Below, piece by piece: positions 22,548-34,025 of a stretch of 64,000 bases of DNA. Within the stretch, counting starts at the first letter, position 1. Each line of letters begins with the position of its first letter. Where the stretch lies: positions 162,499,040-162,563,039 of the forward strand of contig CM045758.1 in assembly GCA_025200525.1 (NCBI GenBank), read 5' to 3'. The notes under the pieces are model-generated. The model was given only the letters and a program-made list of their open reading frames with translations. It was not told where the DNA came from and did not search any database. Both the position numbers and the translations under genes were made by a program. This stretch comes from Camellia lanceoleosa (taxonomy: Eukaryota; Streptophyta; Magnoliopsida; Ericales; Theaceae).

Positions 22548-22913
22548 TCAACTAACTTTTGGGGCAAAACGGTAAGGTGCCATAGAAATCGGTGCCGTGC
22601 CGGGCACTAAATCAATAGAAAACTCAATCTCCCGCTGAGGTGGCAAACTAACAAGATCCTCGGGAAAAACGTCCGAATACTCGCAAACCACCCTCGGCAA
22701 CACAATCTGAGTCTCATCACCCTCACTAATTGAAAGACTAGCAAGTAGACTACTAAGCTCACTCCGCCCTCGTGGATCATACCCCGGTGGCAAAACACTA
22801 CCAACCCGGTCCCCCAGAAAACGGAAACACTCCCCGTCTACGGTACAACAAGTGACCCTCTGACGGTAGCAATCAATAACAGCCCGGTATGACGATAACC
22901 AGTCCATACCCAA
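22548..22913 (-). pseudogene. Chromovirus protease-RT linker
   Basis: The 121-residue minus-strand frame begins MGMDWLSSYRAVIDCYRQRV and continues to VFPEDLVSLPPQREIEFSID, then [14 protein letters not shown]. This is the typical stretch between the aspartic protease and the RT of plant chromoviruses. Only the end of the protease remains, because the upstream sequence is replaced at about 22918 by a different element. Confidence 0.85.
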
Positions 22914-22918
22914 AACTC

Positions 22919-24129
22919 ATTGTCCGGTGGTAGTGGAGGGAAGTAGTGCTGGTAGATGTCATTTATGCAATGCTCAATTTGATCCATGCGATTGCCTACC
23001 ACTTCATGACGTCTTTCACTGTCTAAACGGAACTCACCAAATTGTTGAATTAATGAGTTCTGAGCAGTGGCAAATGTATCGAATTGAGTACCCAATGCAT
23101 TGACATGATTTGTCATTTGTTGTTTCCATTGAACGCGCTAATTATGTCGTTCTTCTTCTATGGCCAAAAAATCAGTCCAATATTGAGGTTGTTCAATTGA
23201 TGACATCGCATTGTCGTGAGGGTATTCCTGAGCATCTGCGGAGACATCTGCATTAAGACTTTCTGTTAAATTGTCTGCTTTACCAGCACGGGTCAGTGTG
23301 TACTCCGAAATGAGCAAAGAGATTTTAATCTCTACTTCATCTATAAAGCGGACCTTAAAATGTTTGAAAATTTTAGTAAGCAGAACCCCAAAAGGTAGTG
23401 ACTGGCCAGTGATTTGACCAACATTTGCTACCATCGTTTCTTTCATTATTATGTAACACAAATCCACTTTCTGGCCAACTTCAAAACAGTATAACAAATA
23501 AGCATTAAAATATGGGACAACATCAAAATGTCCTCTTTTTGGGGTGACATTTTCTACTGTCCACTGATGGAGAATCCAAAGGTAAGGTTTCAAATGTTTT
23601 GCTTGTAAATTAGACCCGGTAAATCTGTTCTCACAAATAGTAGTATATACGTCACTGATATTATCAACAATGTCAAGTAGATCAAACTCATTTTGAAAAT
23701 AGATATGCATATCCCCTTCCTCAACTCCAATAATTCGTGATAAAGTGAGGATATCAAACTAAATACCATTACTCTTCACATAAGATAGAAGAGTCAAGTT
23801 TCCATCTTTTTCGTTAGTACCTCTCAAGTAAACATAAAATAAAGACACAAGCCGTGGATATATCTTTTGTAGTAAATTAATTAAATTTAACCACCTCATT
23901 GCCTCAAGGCTGTTAACTGACAGTGGATCATATTGAGGTGGAAGATTAACCCTTTCTCCTAGTTACAATAGGTTTGCTAGAGAAGCTTTGAAAGGCATGT
24001 TTTATGACTGTAATTGAGAAAATCATTAGTAGGATAAGCCTCAATTTGAGGTTGTTGTTGTTGTTGTTGCCATGATGGAGGATTGGAGCTTTTACCATGT
24101 TCTGATCTTGCTCTTTTTGTTCTGGGCAT
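22919..24129 (-). pseudogene. 'Putative plant transposon protein' gene, broken
   Basis: An ATG at 24129 opens MPRTKRARSEHGKSSNPPSW followed by a poly-Gln run. The frame breaks near 24000, continues in another frame, hits a stop near 23760, and then runs as the 190-residue frame 23138-23710. A last piece at about 22919-23116 is helical and rich in Gln/Glu. The middle contains VGQKVDLCYIIMKETM and QSLPFGVLLTKIFKH, which fit the plant-specific 'putative plant transposon protein' family linked to retroelements. Its biochemical role is unknown to me. The coding sequence ends abruptly at the chromovirus, so the 3' end is lost or the two are joined by a rearrangement. Confidence 0.55.
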
Positions 24130-25151
24130 GATGTGAATATCTGTTCAAATTTATTGGAAATGTGTTAAATATCAATGGTAACTTACAGAGGTTAATAAAT
24201 TCAATATGAGGAGCTCAAATGATGTTCAGTGTGATGTGCAAAAGTGCAATAAATAAGGAACTGCACACTAAAAAAAACTAGGGCCGGTTAACTAGCCGAT
24301 CAACCCACCGAATGACCTAGCTGTTGTAGATTTGTATTTGAAGTGTGATGTGCACACTTTCAGTTTGTATTGCTCTTTGGCTTTGGCTTGCTGCTTCTGT
24401 TGCTTTGGCTTGCTGATTATTTCAATGCACACTTTCAAAATTGAGTGGATATGAAGTGAATATAGTGTTTTGGGAGTAGAATTAGGCTTGCTAATCTTGG
24501 TTGCTACTGTTTTGGCTTGGGGTTTGTGGAGCAGATTTGTTATAGTCATTTCTCTTCAAAATTGAGTGTATATAGAGGGTAAATAAATGAGGTAGGTAGT
24601 GGAGGGAAGTAATGAGGTAGGTAAATTATTTAAATGACATAGTTGGAAGATGTGTGTCATAAGGCATTCACCAAACCTACAACTCGTATGCCACTTTGGT
24701 ATTATTGTCAAAAATGTATTGTACATTGAATTGTCAACTTTGGATGTACAAAGGTATTATTGTCAAATTAATGAGCTTTTTTTTTATTTATTTTCATGAG
24801 GTATTCAATAAATGAATAGTATATTTATTATTTTGTAAATCTTTTGTAATTCTTTTGAATATATATTTGCAAATTCTTTAATAATTCTTTTGTAACTGAT
24901 TAAGACATGGTAATCAAAACTGAATTTCTTTTGTAATTTAATGGAGAGAAAAAGAAATGGGAAACGAAATGGAAAAAGAAAGGGAGGGAAAAAGAAAATT
25001 TCAGAACCCCTAACCGGTCGACTGGCCGGTCATCCCACTTGACGTCCCCATAATTGGTAAGCAATATACACAAATAGTCTTCTCCAAAAAATAAAAACAC
25101 AACACAGTGTTGACATGCATCACATAACATGTCCACCTAATGAGCATTTCG
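24130..25151. other. Non-coding transposon-derived spacer
   Basis: Sequence upstream of the transposon-protein pseudogene. A motif CCGGTTAACTAGCCGATCAACCCA at 24284-24307 is echoed by CCGGTCGACTGGCCGGTCATCCCA at 25014-25037, suggesting divergent direct repeats. A Lys/Gln-rich minus-strand frame (24292-24549) has no known domain. The 3' flank of the Harbinger transposase lies at the high end, but no left terminal inverted repeat was found. Confidence 0.4.
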
Positions 25152-26788
25152 TCAAATTGCAACTAACCCCGCCCTAATACGCACCCGCAACTGTGTCATC
25201 TCAACGTCGTCATCTCCAGGCATCATTACATCATCAAGGGTAGCCAAATCATCCCAGTCAGCCATGTCCACGTATCTGTACTCGGCCGTACTGCTGATAG
25301 CAACAATAATCTCATCGTCCACACTATTTCTACATATGAAATTATGTAAAGCCATGGACGTTGCAACCAATGGCACCTGCAATTTACGAAAATCAAACCG
25401 AGGCATGTCTTTAAGAAATCACCACCGCGCCTTCCAAGCACCGAAGGTATGCTCAATGACACTCCGCAAAGATGAATGCGCGCGGTTGAACAACTCATCA
25501 TGGTTCCGTGGATTATGGTTTTGAAATTCCGATTGGTGGTGTCGGTTGCCTTTGTATGGTACCAGAAAGCCCTTCTTATTATTGTATCCACTATCCACAA
25601 GATAATAGCGACTGTCAAAGTACACATGTTAATTACCTGTATATTGCTACACCCAATGCAATGTAACCTATTACGATACAGAAATTGCAATTGAACTTGT
25701 GTTTGCAAAAGTGAACATTTGAAATGGAAAGTACAGAACTTTGTTGTTGGTTGATATTCACAAAAAATTGGGTACATAATACTCACGACCTATGTTCACT
25801 TTGCATACAACATAAATTTAAATTAACCATAGTTGCGTACATTTATTTCACAACAATTGTATCTACAGAATTGAATTATGTGTTGACAAGAATATGGATT
25901 CGAGAGTATGTACCGTCGGTTGCAGTTGGAAAATTGTATTGTGGATCCTCAGTTACATTGCTTAAAACCCGACTGTCATGCATACTGCCCTCCCACCCGC
26001 ACGAGACAAACATGAAGCACATGTTGAAATCACACACTGTCAAAATATTTTGGGTGTAGCACCCCTTTCAGTTAAAATATACTTCTAACTCCTTTATGCA
26101 TGCTGGCACGTGTGTCACGTCCAATGCACCTAAGCAATCTCATATATCAATAAACAAAATGCAAAGATAAGATTACTGACCATATTCATACCAAGCATTT
26201 TCCAAAACATTACGAAATATTTTTGCATACCTTGAACGGCAAATATTGTGGTTGAGACTGTAGATGGAGATCCTTGTGCGTTTGGAAATTAGCAGGGGGC
26301 CTATAGTGAGCAGCAGTGAATTTTTTCATTGCTTTCAAGACATTATGAAAATGACGTGTAATAGTTTCACCGGAGTGTTGGAATCGTTCTTTTAACTCCC
26401 GGTTTGGCAAGTTTTTAAGCACATAAATGAATATTGCAACACTCTCCTCGACGTGCAAGCCGTGCCGACGCTCGGGTACACACAATTGGAAGTCGTTTAC
26501 CAATGTCGTACATAACCGAATGAACAAATGCTTTGGCATGCACAATTCGTACCGGAAGTGGCCACTGTGACCATTGTACAATCCCATAATCCATGCCCTC
26601 CCCGTCAAGATAGAAGTGCGGCATGGGACTTTAAGGACGTAGGCCTTATAGTAGTCAGTGGCAATTCTGTAGGCTTCAACATATGCACAATTAATTTCAT
26701 GTTGCCACTGTATTGCAAGTGCTACGACATCCTCCAACATTTGATTCATCTGTGCATCGTCGTCATCGTCGTCATCGTGATTGTTCAT
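25152..26788 (-). pseudogene. PIF/Harbinger DDE transposase
   Basis: The enzyme would cut and paste the element through a DDE catalytic triad. Exon 1 runs from the ATG at 26788 (after an Asp-rich start) to a donor at 26231 and holds the N-terminal helical region ending RHFHNVLKAMKKF. Exon 2 (about 26139-25914) carries the first catalytic Asp in LGALDVTH, where Val replaces the usual Gly. The second Asp lies within CDFNMCF and MHDSRVL contexts. Exon 3 (25611-25152) has YYLVDSGYNNKKGFLVPYKG and the Glu in SSLRSVIEHTFG. Breaks: a TGA just after the first part of exon 2, a TGA after KARW in exon 3, and a damaged acceptor before exon 2. The gene is dead as encoded. Confidence 0.85.
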
Positions 26789-27499
26789 ACCTACTAATAA
26801 TATGAACAACCATTAGCACAAAACATTATCAACAAAGATGGCAGTATTAAGCACATGTTGGTAACATGAAATTTCATATGAAAAATGTGAATTTAAAGCA
26901 AATTTTCTAAATAATGAAATTTGATGTTGAAATCCCTAACAGAGATGCTGTATAAAAAAAATGTCATAAATAAACAGTTACAAACTACTTAGAAAAACCA
27001 CATGAAAATTTCATAATTTTAATCATTTTAGAATTTCAGAATTTTAATAATATAATTTCTGAATTTTTAATATACAGAAAACCACATTGTATATAGAAAA
27101 CCACATAGGAATTTTAGAATTGTATATGAACAACCCGGTCATAAACATTGACAAATGGGTACTGGGGATATAAAATGGATTACCAAAATTTGTTAAACCC
27201 TACAGCAATTAGCATAACAAACATATGAACCACAAACATAGCTTACAACCTAAAAGTTAAGGACAATGGGTCGACAGCCATGTCCCCTGCCCAATCCATT
27301 GTCAAACTAGCAATGACAATAAATAAATAATAATATAAAAAAAACAGTGCACACGCAGAAAATCACAATTCAACTGAAAATAAACAAATTTTCTAGAGTT
27401 GTTTCCTGTACTGATTTAAAACCGAAGTCCTTCATTGCGTAGCAAACTCACAAGAGTGATACCCCCATTCATTTCTTTGTCCTGTTTCTTTTCTTATAG

Positions 27500-29347
27500 C
27501 CACCAGATTATGCCTTGGTTCGTGGGAATACTCATAACCATCTCCCGATTGTTCGGAACCTCCATAAGCATGACTCCAAAATAGAGAAGTGGATCGACGG
27601 GGTCTAGTCCCTATATTTCATACAGCCATCCAACAGCCTGGCCCATAGTGTAACTGTGTCCTCCGACAACGTGGTTGACAGTTAGTTCCTTGCTCTGAGT
27701 CTGCACGAAATTTACCAAGTCGTCCATGCTGGTTGCCAATGCTACAGCCCCAGTAATGCGCTTGTTTTGCAATGTTTTAGCTAAGGAATGCTTCTGCTTG
27801 CTTCCACTACCCATGGGATTGATGTTGGTGAAGTTCATGTTAGCCATTTTTGATGCTCCTAATTCATTGCTATCACTGGAAAATTCAAACTTTTCTTCCA
27901 ACTCCATTGAGCTATGAGTCTCGTCGGGCATCTATGCATTTTTACCTATTGCCGTTGCGCCAATGAAGACGCGCTCCATCAAATCTGGATGCTGCAAGGT
28001 TTTGGTTCTGAACTTGCAACAATCTTTGTCAATCTATAAATGGACACAATGTAAATAGCATTATTGTATTAATATGGAATAAATTCAATGCAACATGGTG
28101 CAGAAATGAAAAAATTAAAACCTAAAGAAAGGTTAAAATGCTAAAATATTCAAGGAGGTTAAAGTATGCTAGAATGAACAAATTAATGCAACAATGTTAA
28201 ATTACAAACAAGTTTAAACAATTGGTCGGATCACAGTTCATACTGAGCTCTTAACCCAAAAACAAGTGTTAAATTGAATTTTTAACTACATCCAAATGAA
28301 GTTAATTTTGAATATGTAGGGGATATTTGACAACCTTTCAAGAAAGTATAACAGCTAAAAACTCAAATATAATAATTGTTTTCAGCTAAAAACTAGTATA
28401 TAGAAGCTCATATTTTAAGCATGACTCATCTTAAATATAATAATTTTTTTCATCTTGTATTTTAATTATACAATTAAAAAGCAACTATAAAGACATAACT
28501 ATAACTGTATGTACTTTAGAATAAAATATATATATATATATTTTTTTTTATAATTTTTGAATCATAATTTTTTTAAAAATATATCATAACTAAACATAAT
28601 AAGACATAACTAAAAAATTGATGGGTCATAAATAAAATCATGTTATAAGAAAATAAATAAATAAAACAAATCTGATGAAATTTGAAACGTGAATAAAACC
28701 AAGTGAATTACCTATTAGCAAATTCAAGTAATTGGCTAGAGCTAGTTATATTTAATGAAATTTCATCTACATTTTAATTTTAATTTCGTTTAATTTTTAA
28801 TTTCATTTCAGTCATTAGAATTGTGTCAAAATTGTCTTTTTTGAAATATTCCTTTCGTTAAAGCTATAAACATACGACATTGTGTGCATATAGGAAAGCA
28901 TGGTATACATACAAAAAAATGAGATATTAGTTCTATAATAACGGACAGGAAAAAAAAAATGTAGAGCTTTACCTTTTCCATTTTCGCCCACCAATCGGCC
29001 GACGCATTGAACAACTCAGTAACTTGGTCAAAGCTAATTCTAGTTGGGCCTTTCCGGTAATCCATTAGCTTAGACCATGCACGCCACTCGCTCTTCAATA
29101 AATTGTACTTATTTTTAAGTTGTTTCGACGAATGCAGCCTCCCAGTTGCTGCCTCAAGCGTCTTAGACAACAAACGGTACCCTTTTGGCTTGATTGACAT
29201 GTGCGGCCGGTTTCCTACATCAATTTCCTTAAGGATTAGTTCCAAGAATATTCGTGTCGACTTCTTATCCCAAGTTGCTTTATGATAAGGTTGTTGCCCT
29301 TTTCCTTTGCTAGAAGGGGTACGAGGCGCAGGTCGATGTGACGCCAT
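27500..29347 (-). pseudogene. Harbinger-associated Myb/SANT-like protein
   Basis: Partner protein of the transposase that binds the transposon ends. Exon 1 (29347-28973) starts MASHRPAPRTPSSKGKGQQP and carries the Myb/SANT-like domain: ATWDKKSTRIFLELILKEID, then a KQLKNKYNLLKSEWRAWSKL helix, ending at a GT donor after KMEK. Exon 2 begins at about 28033 after an AG and reads through an FRTKTLQHPDLMERVF stretch to an in-frame TAG next to 27931. A further frame, 27931-27611, is Ser/Asn/Glu-rich and ends in a helix (MGQAVGWLYEI) before another TAG. The intron of about 940 bp is AT-rich. Two stops make it a pseudogene. Its place upstream of and on the same strand as the transposase supports a single element. 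Confidence 0.8.
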
Positions 29348-30138
29348 GCGACTATAACAACATCGTGGAATGGGAACCAACGTAAAAATATTTATACACT
29401 CATACAAGCATTACCAAAATTATGAACACACCTTTAATGTCAGAAATGTGGTATTTGAAACAAAACATAGCGCAAAAGCTTCATGTAATGACATTAGTAT
29501 TTGAAACAAAACAAATAGTTGCGGAAAGATATAATAACTACATGTTTACAAACAAAACATAATTTCAAAATTTTTTTTGGTCACAAACATAATGACTTTA
29601 ATAACAATAGGGTAAGGTCGCAGCACGGTTACATATATCACATCCGGAACAGCAAAATAACGACAACAATGCACACCACACATGTCACTACTGTAAGTAC
29701 ACACATAGTTTGTTCAATGTCACTGAAACGAGCCTCAAAATGAGCGACATTGTTTCTATCAGTCTCAGCAGCCGTTTGGCACCCATATTCGTCATATCAC
29801 CCAATCCAGCTGACAAATGACTGAGGTTAAAAAATATATGAGTGACGATTTGACAAGGAAATGTAAAAGTGAACGTGCTTGTACTCACCACTCCACGAGG
29901 GCATTGGTAGTACGCACGACCAGGGTTTCTTGCAGAACGGGAAATCTTTACAACACAATGCCCATAGCCACAAGCACATATACGGCCTGGTTATGTTGAT
30001 ATGGCAGTTGACATAAACAAGGGCATGGTTTCTTTTGTGACTTGTTTCGGGACATGATAAACAAAACAAGAACAAGTCAATGGGTGTGACACTTTTGTTA
30101 TGGACATAATTTTCTTGTGGATACTTTTTTGTAATATA

Positions 30139-30158
30139 ACGTTATCCAAACATGTGCC
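30139..30158 (-). repeat. Right terminal inverted repeat of the Harbinger element
   Basis: Read on the minus strand the sequence is GGCACATGTTTGGATAACG, a G-rich start with TGTTTGGAT as in many Harbinger termini. The chromovirus solo LTR begins only 16 bp further on. The matching left terminus was not found. Confidence 0.4.
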
Positions 30159-31629
30159 ATGAAACAGGACGAGTATAGCGATCCCGGGTTTTACCCCTTT
30201 ATGTACAGTGTTCCGGACTTATGTTCCGTAGTATTAGCTGTTGTTATATCTTGTTGTTATCCTTTAATTCCTTATTTATGGGTTATGGGATTGTAACATG
30301 CCCGGGGGGTACCCGCGCGCGTTAAACAGTTCGGACTCCCGAGATCTCTTTGATCTCAAGTTTCACGAGTGCAATGTGAAACATAGATGAGAGTTCAAAT
30401 TTGGCAACTTTTATTGAAAATCCATTTTATTGCAATTTTGTCAAAAATGGACTGCGTCATTATATTTCAGAGTCGCCACCTAATATTTTGGGAAATTAGG
30501 AAACCCATGACTCAGTGCCAAGGCCACTGATCGTCGTAACCAAGGATGCTTGGCTCGGAACCTTAGGTATGAGAGGGGAAGGTCAATAATAAGCACTCCC
30601 ACTCATCCGATCAAAAGATTGGCCTCTACTAAACCATGATATGACTTTTTATTTTCTTTATATGTTCATGTTCTGATTATTAAATAAATCCTAAAATTTA
30701 CTATGTGAAGCATACAAGTATAGACTAGTTTGCTCAAATTGGAACAATTCAATTTCATATTTGTTTTTCGAAAAGGGTTTGAATTTCCCACTCGACAAAG
30801 TGGGCTTAAAACGTACATTTATTGAATTATTCCAATTCAAACAACAAGCCTTCATCCACAGGCATTCATACAGTTATATCACTTAAGCAAATAGCCACAT
30901 GGTAGGATGCTAAACATAATAAGAAAATCACACACAAATGAGATGCTAAAGCATAAAAACTCACAGATTGACCGACGTCCCTCGAACAACTACAAAACAA
31001 AGTTAGTAAAATATGCATGATCTTATATACAGAATCCTAATGCAATTCACTCATGAGATGCACTAAAGATTCGGCTTCTAAAATATGGCATGTGAAACAT
31101 TGCAAAACATGCGATAGCGCACAAAACATAGGATAATCAATTAAAGCATAAAGATGCAAATTTAGCCAAATCTTAATGCATGGAACATGGATGTAAAGCA
31201 TGAATATGTATGGCATGTCAGATATATACATACACACAGTTAGGGAAAGCGATTAAAGAATGGGATAGAAAGAAGCGGGGTGAGAGAATTATTACAATAC
31301 TTGAATTATTACAGATCCGAATGAGGGAGAGAGGAGAGAAAAATAAAATAAAATAAAACCTCACAAACACTCAAAATAAAAATAAAAGTTTTAAACCCCG
31401 AGCCATTCAGCAACTAACAAACATCCATGTGTCTTCAATCCAATCCAGCCCATGTAAACGCATCTTCCATGTAGACCCCACCAAAATCACTGAACATTTC
31501 AAATTGATCAAGAACTTTACGTGGGAATATATCCACTCAAATAATATGTCCACCCACAATCCAAATATTCTATTTCTACATTAATTAAATTAACTACTTC
31601 TCCACTACCACATTTTCTCTCTCAACCCC

Positions 31630-32050
31630 GTGTGTGTGTTCTGGTGTGTGTCATGCATGTGTGAATCTGTGTGTTGTGTGTGTTTTCTATATATGTGTTG
31701 CAGTGTGGGTGTTAGCAGATAGAGAGAGAGAGAGAGATGAGTGTTAATGGTGCGTGTAGGTGTGTGGGTGCGTGTGTTAGCAGATAGAGAGAGATGAGTG
31801 TTAATGGTGCGTGTAGGTGTGTGGGTGTGTTAACACCGTGTAGCATACGTGTGGTCTGTGGTGTGTCTAGTGTGTGCGTGTATGGTGTGTGTTTGGAGAG
31901 TGAGTGAGGTGCCCAAATGAGAGAGAGAGATGTCGAGAGGAGAGTGATTTGGGTTTGGTGTCCGTGTGTGTATCGTGTGTGCTTGGTGCATGATGGGTGT
32001 TGAGAGTGGTGGGTGTGTGTGTTGGTGATGGTGTCTCATGCCTGTGTGAG
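31630..32050. repeat. GT-rich low-complexity tract
   Basis: Interrupted TG/GTGTG repeats with two near-identical copies of 'tagcagatagagagaga...gatgagtgttaatggtgcgtgtagg' (about 31713-31760 and 31779-31820). The His/Thr-rich minus-strand frames in this stretch are repeat translations, not genes. Confidence 0.85.
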
Positions 32051-32872
32051 TCTCCTCCCTCCATCACCTCTCCTCAAAAAAACAAAATATCCATCATGGT
32101 AATGCCGAACCCGAACGCCTTGAAATTTGAATAGAACCCAAAGACAACCCGCGGCACCACAGTGGAGGATCACACGGTCGCCATGAGCGGCTAGCCAAAG
32201 AAACCTTCACCATAACATCTTCATTATCACGACCAGAGCACCTACGGCAACTACCATCGGACGATGAACCAAAGGTACGGGACAAGATCACAAGAATCGC
32301 CACTATCTTCATCTTCACTTCTCTCCTTGGTCGAAGTTGCTCACGGGCGGCGGCAGTCAGAGGTTGATCAAAGACAACGGTGGCAGATCTGTGGGTCTTT
32401 TTCTTCTTCAGATGAGGGAACGATCAAGCACCCACAAATTGAGAGTGAAGTTAGAGATCAAAACTAGAGAAAGAGAGAGTTGTCTTGTTTTTTTATTATT
32501 CATTTCTCCTCCTCATGCCCCCTACCGAACCCAACAGCCAAAGCTCTCCCTGAAATTATTTTGTTACCATCCGTGAGGGAGTTTTGTTACCATCCATGAG
32601 GAGAGAGAGATCAGAGAGAGAGAGCCGAGCTACTTGTGTTCATCCCCCATGAGCCACACCTCCTCACCACATTTTCTCTCTCTAGACACCCACTTCTCAT
32701 CTCATAACTTCCTCCATTTTTTTTTTCGTGTGTTCTCCGCTCCCTGAATTCAACACCGAGAGAGAGATCAAAGACCCAGAGAAAGAGAGAGACCATCCAT
32801 TATTGTGTTTATTCTCTCCCAGAAAGCATTCCCACCCCCCACACTTCTTTACACATTTTTTATTGTAAAAAG

Positions 32873-33026
32873 TTAGGGATCATGAAAATTTTATCATGAA
32901 AATGATCATGAAAAATTTATGATCCTTGGATTACCTTGATTAGTGTGAGGTGCTTTATTCTAAGTGTAATCCAAGGGTCACAAAACTTTCATGATTGTTT
33001 TCATGAAAGATTTTTCATGATATCTA
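32873..33026. mobile_element. Foldback MITE, CATGAAA family, copy 1
   Basis: The element starts TTAGGGATCATGAAA and ends TTTCATGATATCTAGC. The arms are imperfect inverted repeats of about 60 bp built from CATGAAAA motifs, around a conserved centre 'ttagtgtgaggtgctttattctaagtgtaat'. Related copies lie at 49855-50009 and 53920-54074. This copy is nested inside the 3.32-kb LTR. Confidence 0.85.
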
Positions 33027-33689
33027 GCATTGCTGTTTTTTATTTATCAAAACTCCACCCCTCACTCACTCACTCATTCTTTTTTTTTATTTTATTATTC
33101 TAAACCACCCCACTCAAATAATTCTCCACTGAATTGAACAGACCACCCTCTTTTTTTTCTTTTGGCTATCCACTCTCACCTGCTCCCCATTTTTTCTATC
33201 TTCTTCACCTGCTCCTTTCTCTTTTTGAAAATTACCTTCATTAATCATCGGAATGATATTCTCCAAAGCCCTACTCACGATACACCATTTCTTTTTGTTT
33301 TTTTTTTTGTTTTTTTTATCATTATCCCACCCAAAACAAGCCATAATCATAATGACCACCCCATTTTCTTTTCTTTTTTAATCTTTTCTTTTCTATTTTT
33401 TTTATTCTTTTTATCAAATATCAAATGCCAATTTATATAAACACACCTAAAAATTTGTACAAATACACAAAATTATAAATTCAAATAAAAATATTTTAAT
33501 TTGACCAAAATGGGTGCGTTTCGGGATTAAAATTTCAATTTGATTTTTCTGGTGAGGGTGGTCAAAATAAAATGCCCAAGTCTTAGGGCTGGTCAAAATG
33601 GGGTGTCTACAGGGATGTGTTGAGCAGGTTTGTTACAGGTTGGGTGTGATTGGGAGCAAATGGTTGCTGCCCAAATTTTGGCGTCTTCA

Positions 33690-34025
33690 TTAGAGCGAGC
33701 TCTCTGTTTTGGATCCTTCGCTCGAGCCAGGGTTTGTTTGCTCGAGCGAAAGTTGAGTTTTGTATCTGGTGGCTCGAGCGAGAAGTCCTTCGCTCGAGCT
33801 TGCGTTTGCGTCTAGTTCTGGACCTGAGAGTTGCATTTCTTGGCTCGAGTGAGATTTCCTTCGCTCGAGCAAGCGAGGTGTATGTTTTGAGTTTTCTCGC
33901 TCGAGCGTACTTCTGGGTTGCAGACCTGAAGCTTCAAATTGTTAGTTCGAGCGAGACTTTCTTCGCTCAAGCGAGGGTTCTTTATGTCTGGTCGCTCAAG
34001 CGACCAATCCTTCGCTCGAGCGAGC
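33690..34025. repeat. Array of palindromic GCTCGAGC motifs in the solo LTR
   Basis: The counterpart of the array at 18962-19300. TCGCTCGAGCGA and decayed variants recur over about 335 bp, often in pairs. Several motifs are degraded (TCGAGTGAG, TCAAGCGA), consistent with an older copy and with C-to-T decay. Confidence 0.85.

Larger units (their letters stand above)
17458..22918 (-). mobile_element. Truncated Ty3/gypsy chromovirus, minus strand
   Basis: The element reads on the minus strand. At the low-coordinate end is a 2.0-kb LTR (17458-19476) preceded on the sense strand by a polypurine tract, so this is the 3' LTR. Then come, going 5', a chromodomain-like tail, integrase, RNase H, reverse transcriptase and the protease-RT linker. 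Coding similarity ends at about 22918, where unrelated transposon sequence begins. Gag, most of the protease and the 5' LTR are therefore missing. Pol is split among all frames by many small indels. A solo LTR of the same family in the opposite orientation lies at 30174-35681. Confidence 0.85.
25152..30158 (-). mobile_element. Decayed PIF/Harbinger DNA transposon
   Basis: Two minus-strand genes in the order expected for plant PIF/Harbinger elements are present: a Myb/SANT-like DNA-binding protein (about 27500-29347) followed by a DDE_Tnp_4 transposase (25152-26788). The high-coordinate end, read on the minus strand, is GGCACATGTTTGGATAACG (30158 to 30140), similar to Harbinger termini. The opposite terminus was not found below 25152, so the left boundary is the end of the transposase. 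Both genes contain stops, and the element is probably immobile. Confidence 0.8.
30292..33611. mobile_element. 3.32-kb solo LTR of another retrotransposon, nested
   Basis: The insertion begins TGTAACATGCCCGGGG and ends GGTGTCTACA, the TG...CA ends of an LTR. It is flanked by perfect 5-bp duplications GGGAT at 30287-30291 and 33612-33616. Neither terminus recurs inside, no gag or pol domain is present, and the length is large, so it looks like a single long LTR. The phrase AGAGTCGCCACCTAATATTTT near 30470 and the TGTCTACA end resemble long-LTR Tat/Ogre-type elements. Inside are a GT-rich tract (31630-32050), GA-rich tracts (32600-32660) and a MITE at 32873-33026. Confidence 0.85.

Noticed and set aside
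31830..32067. His/Thr-rich frames
   Set aside because: Translations of the GT-rich tract inside a solo LTR.
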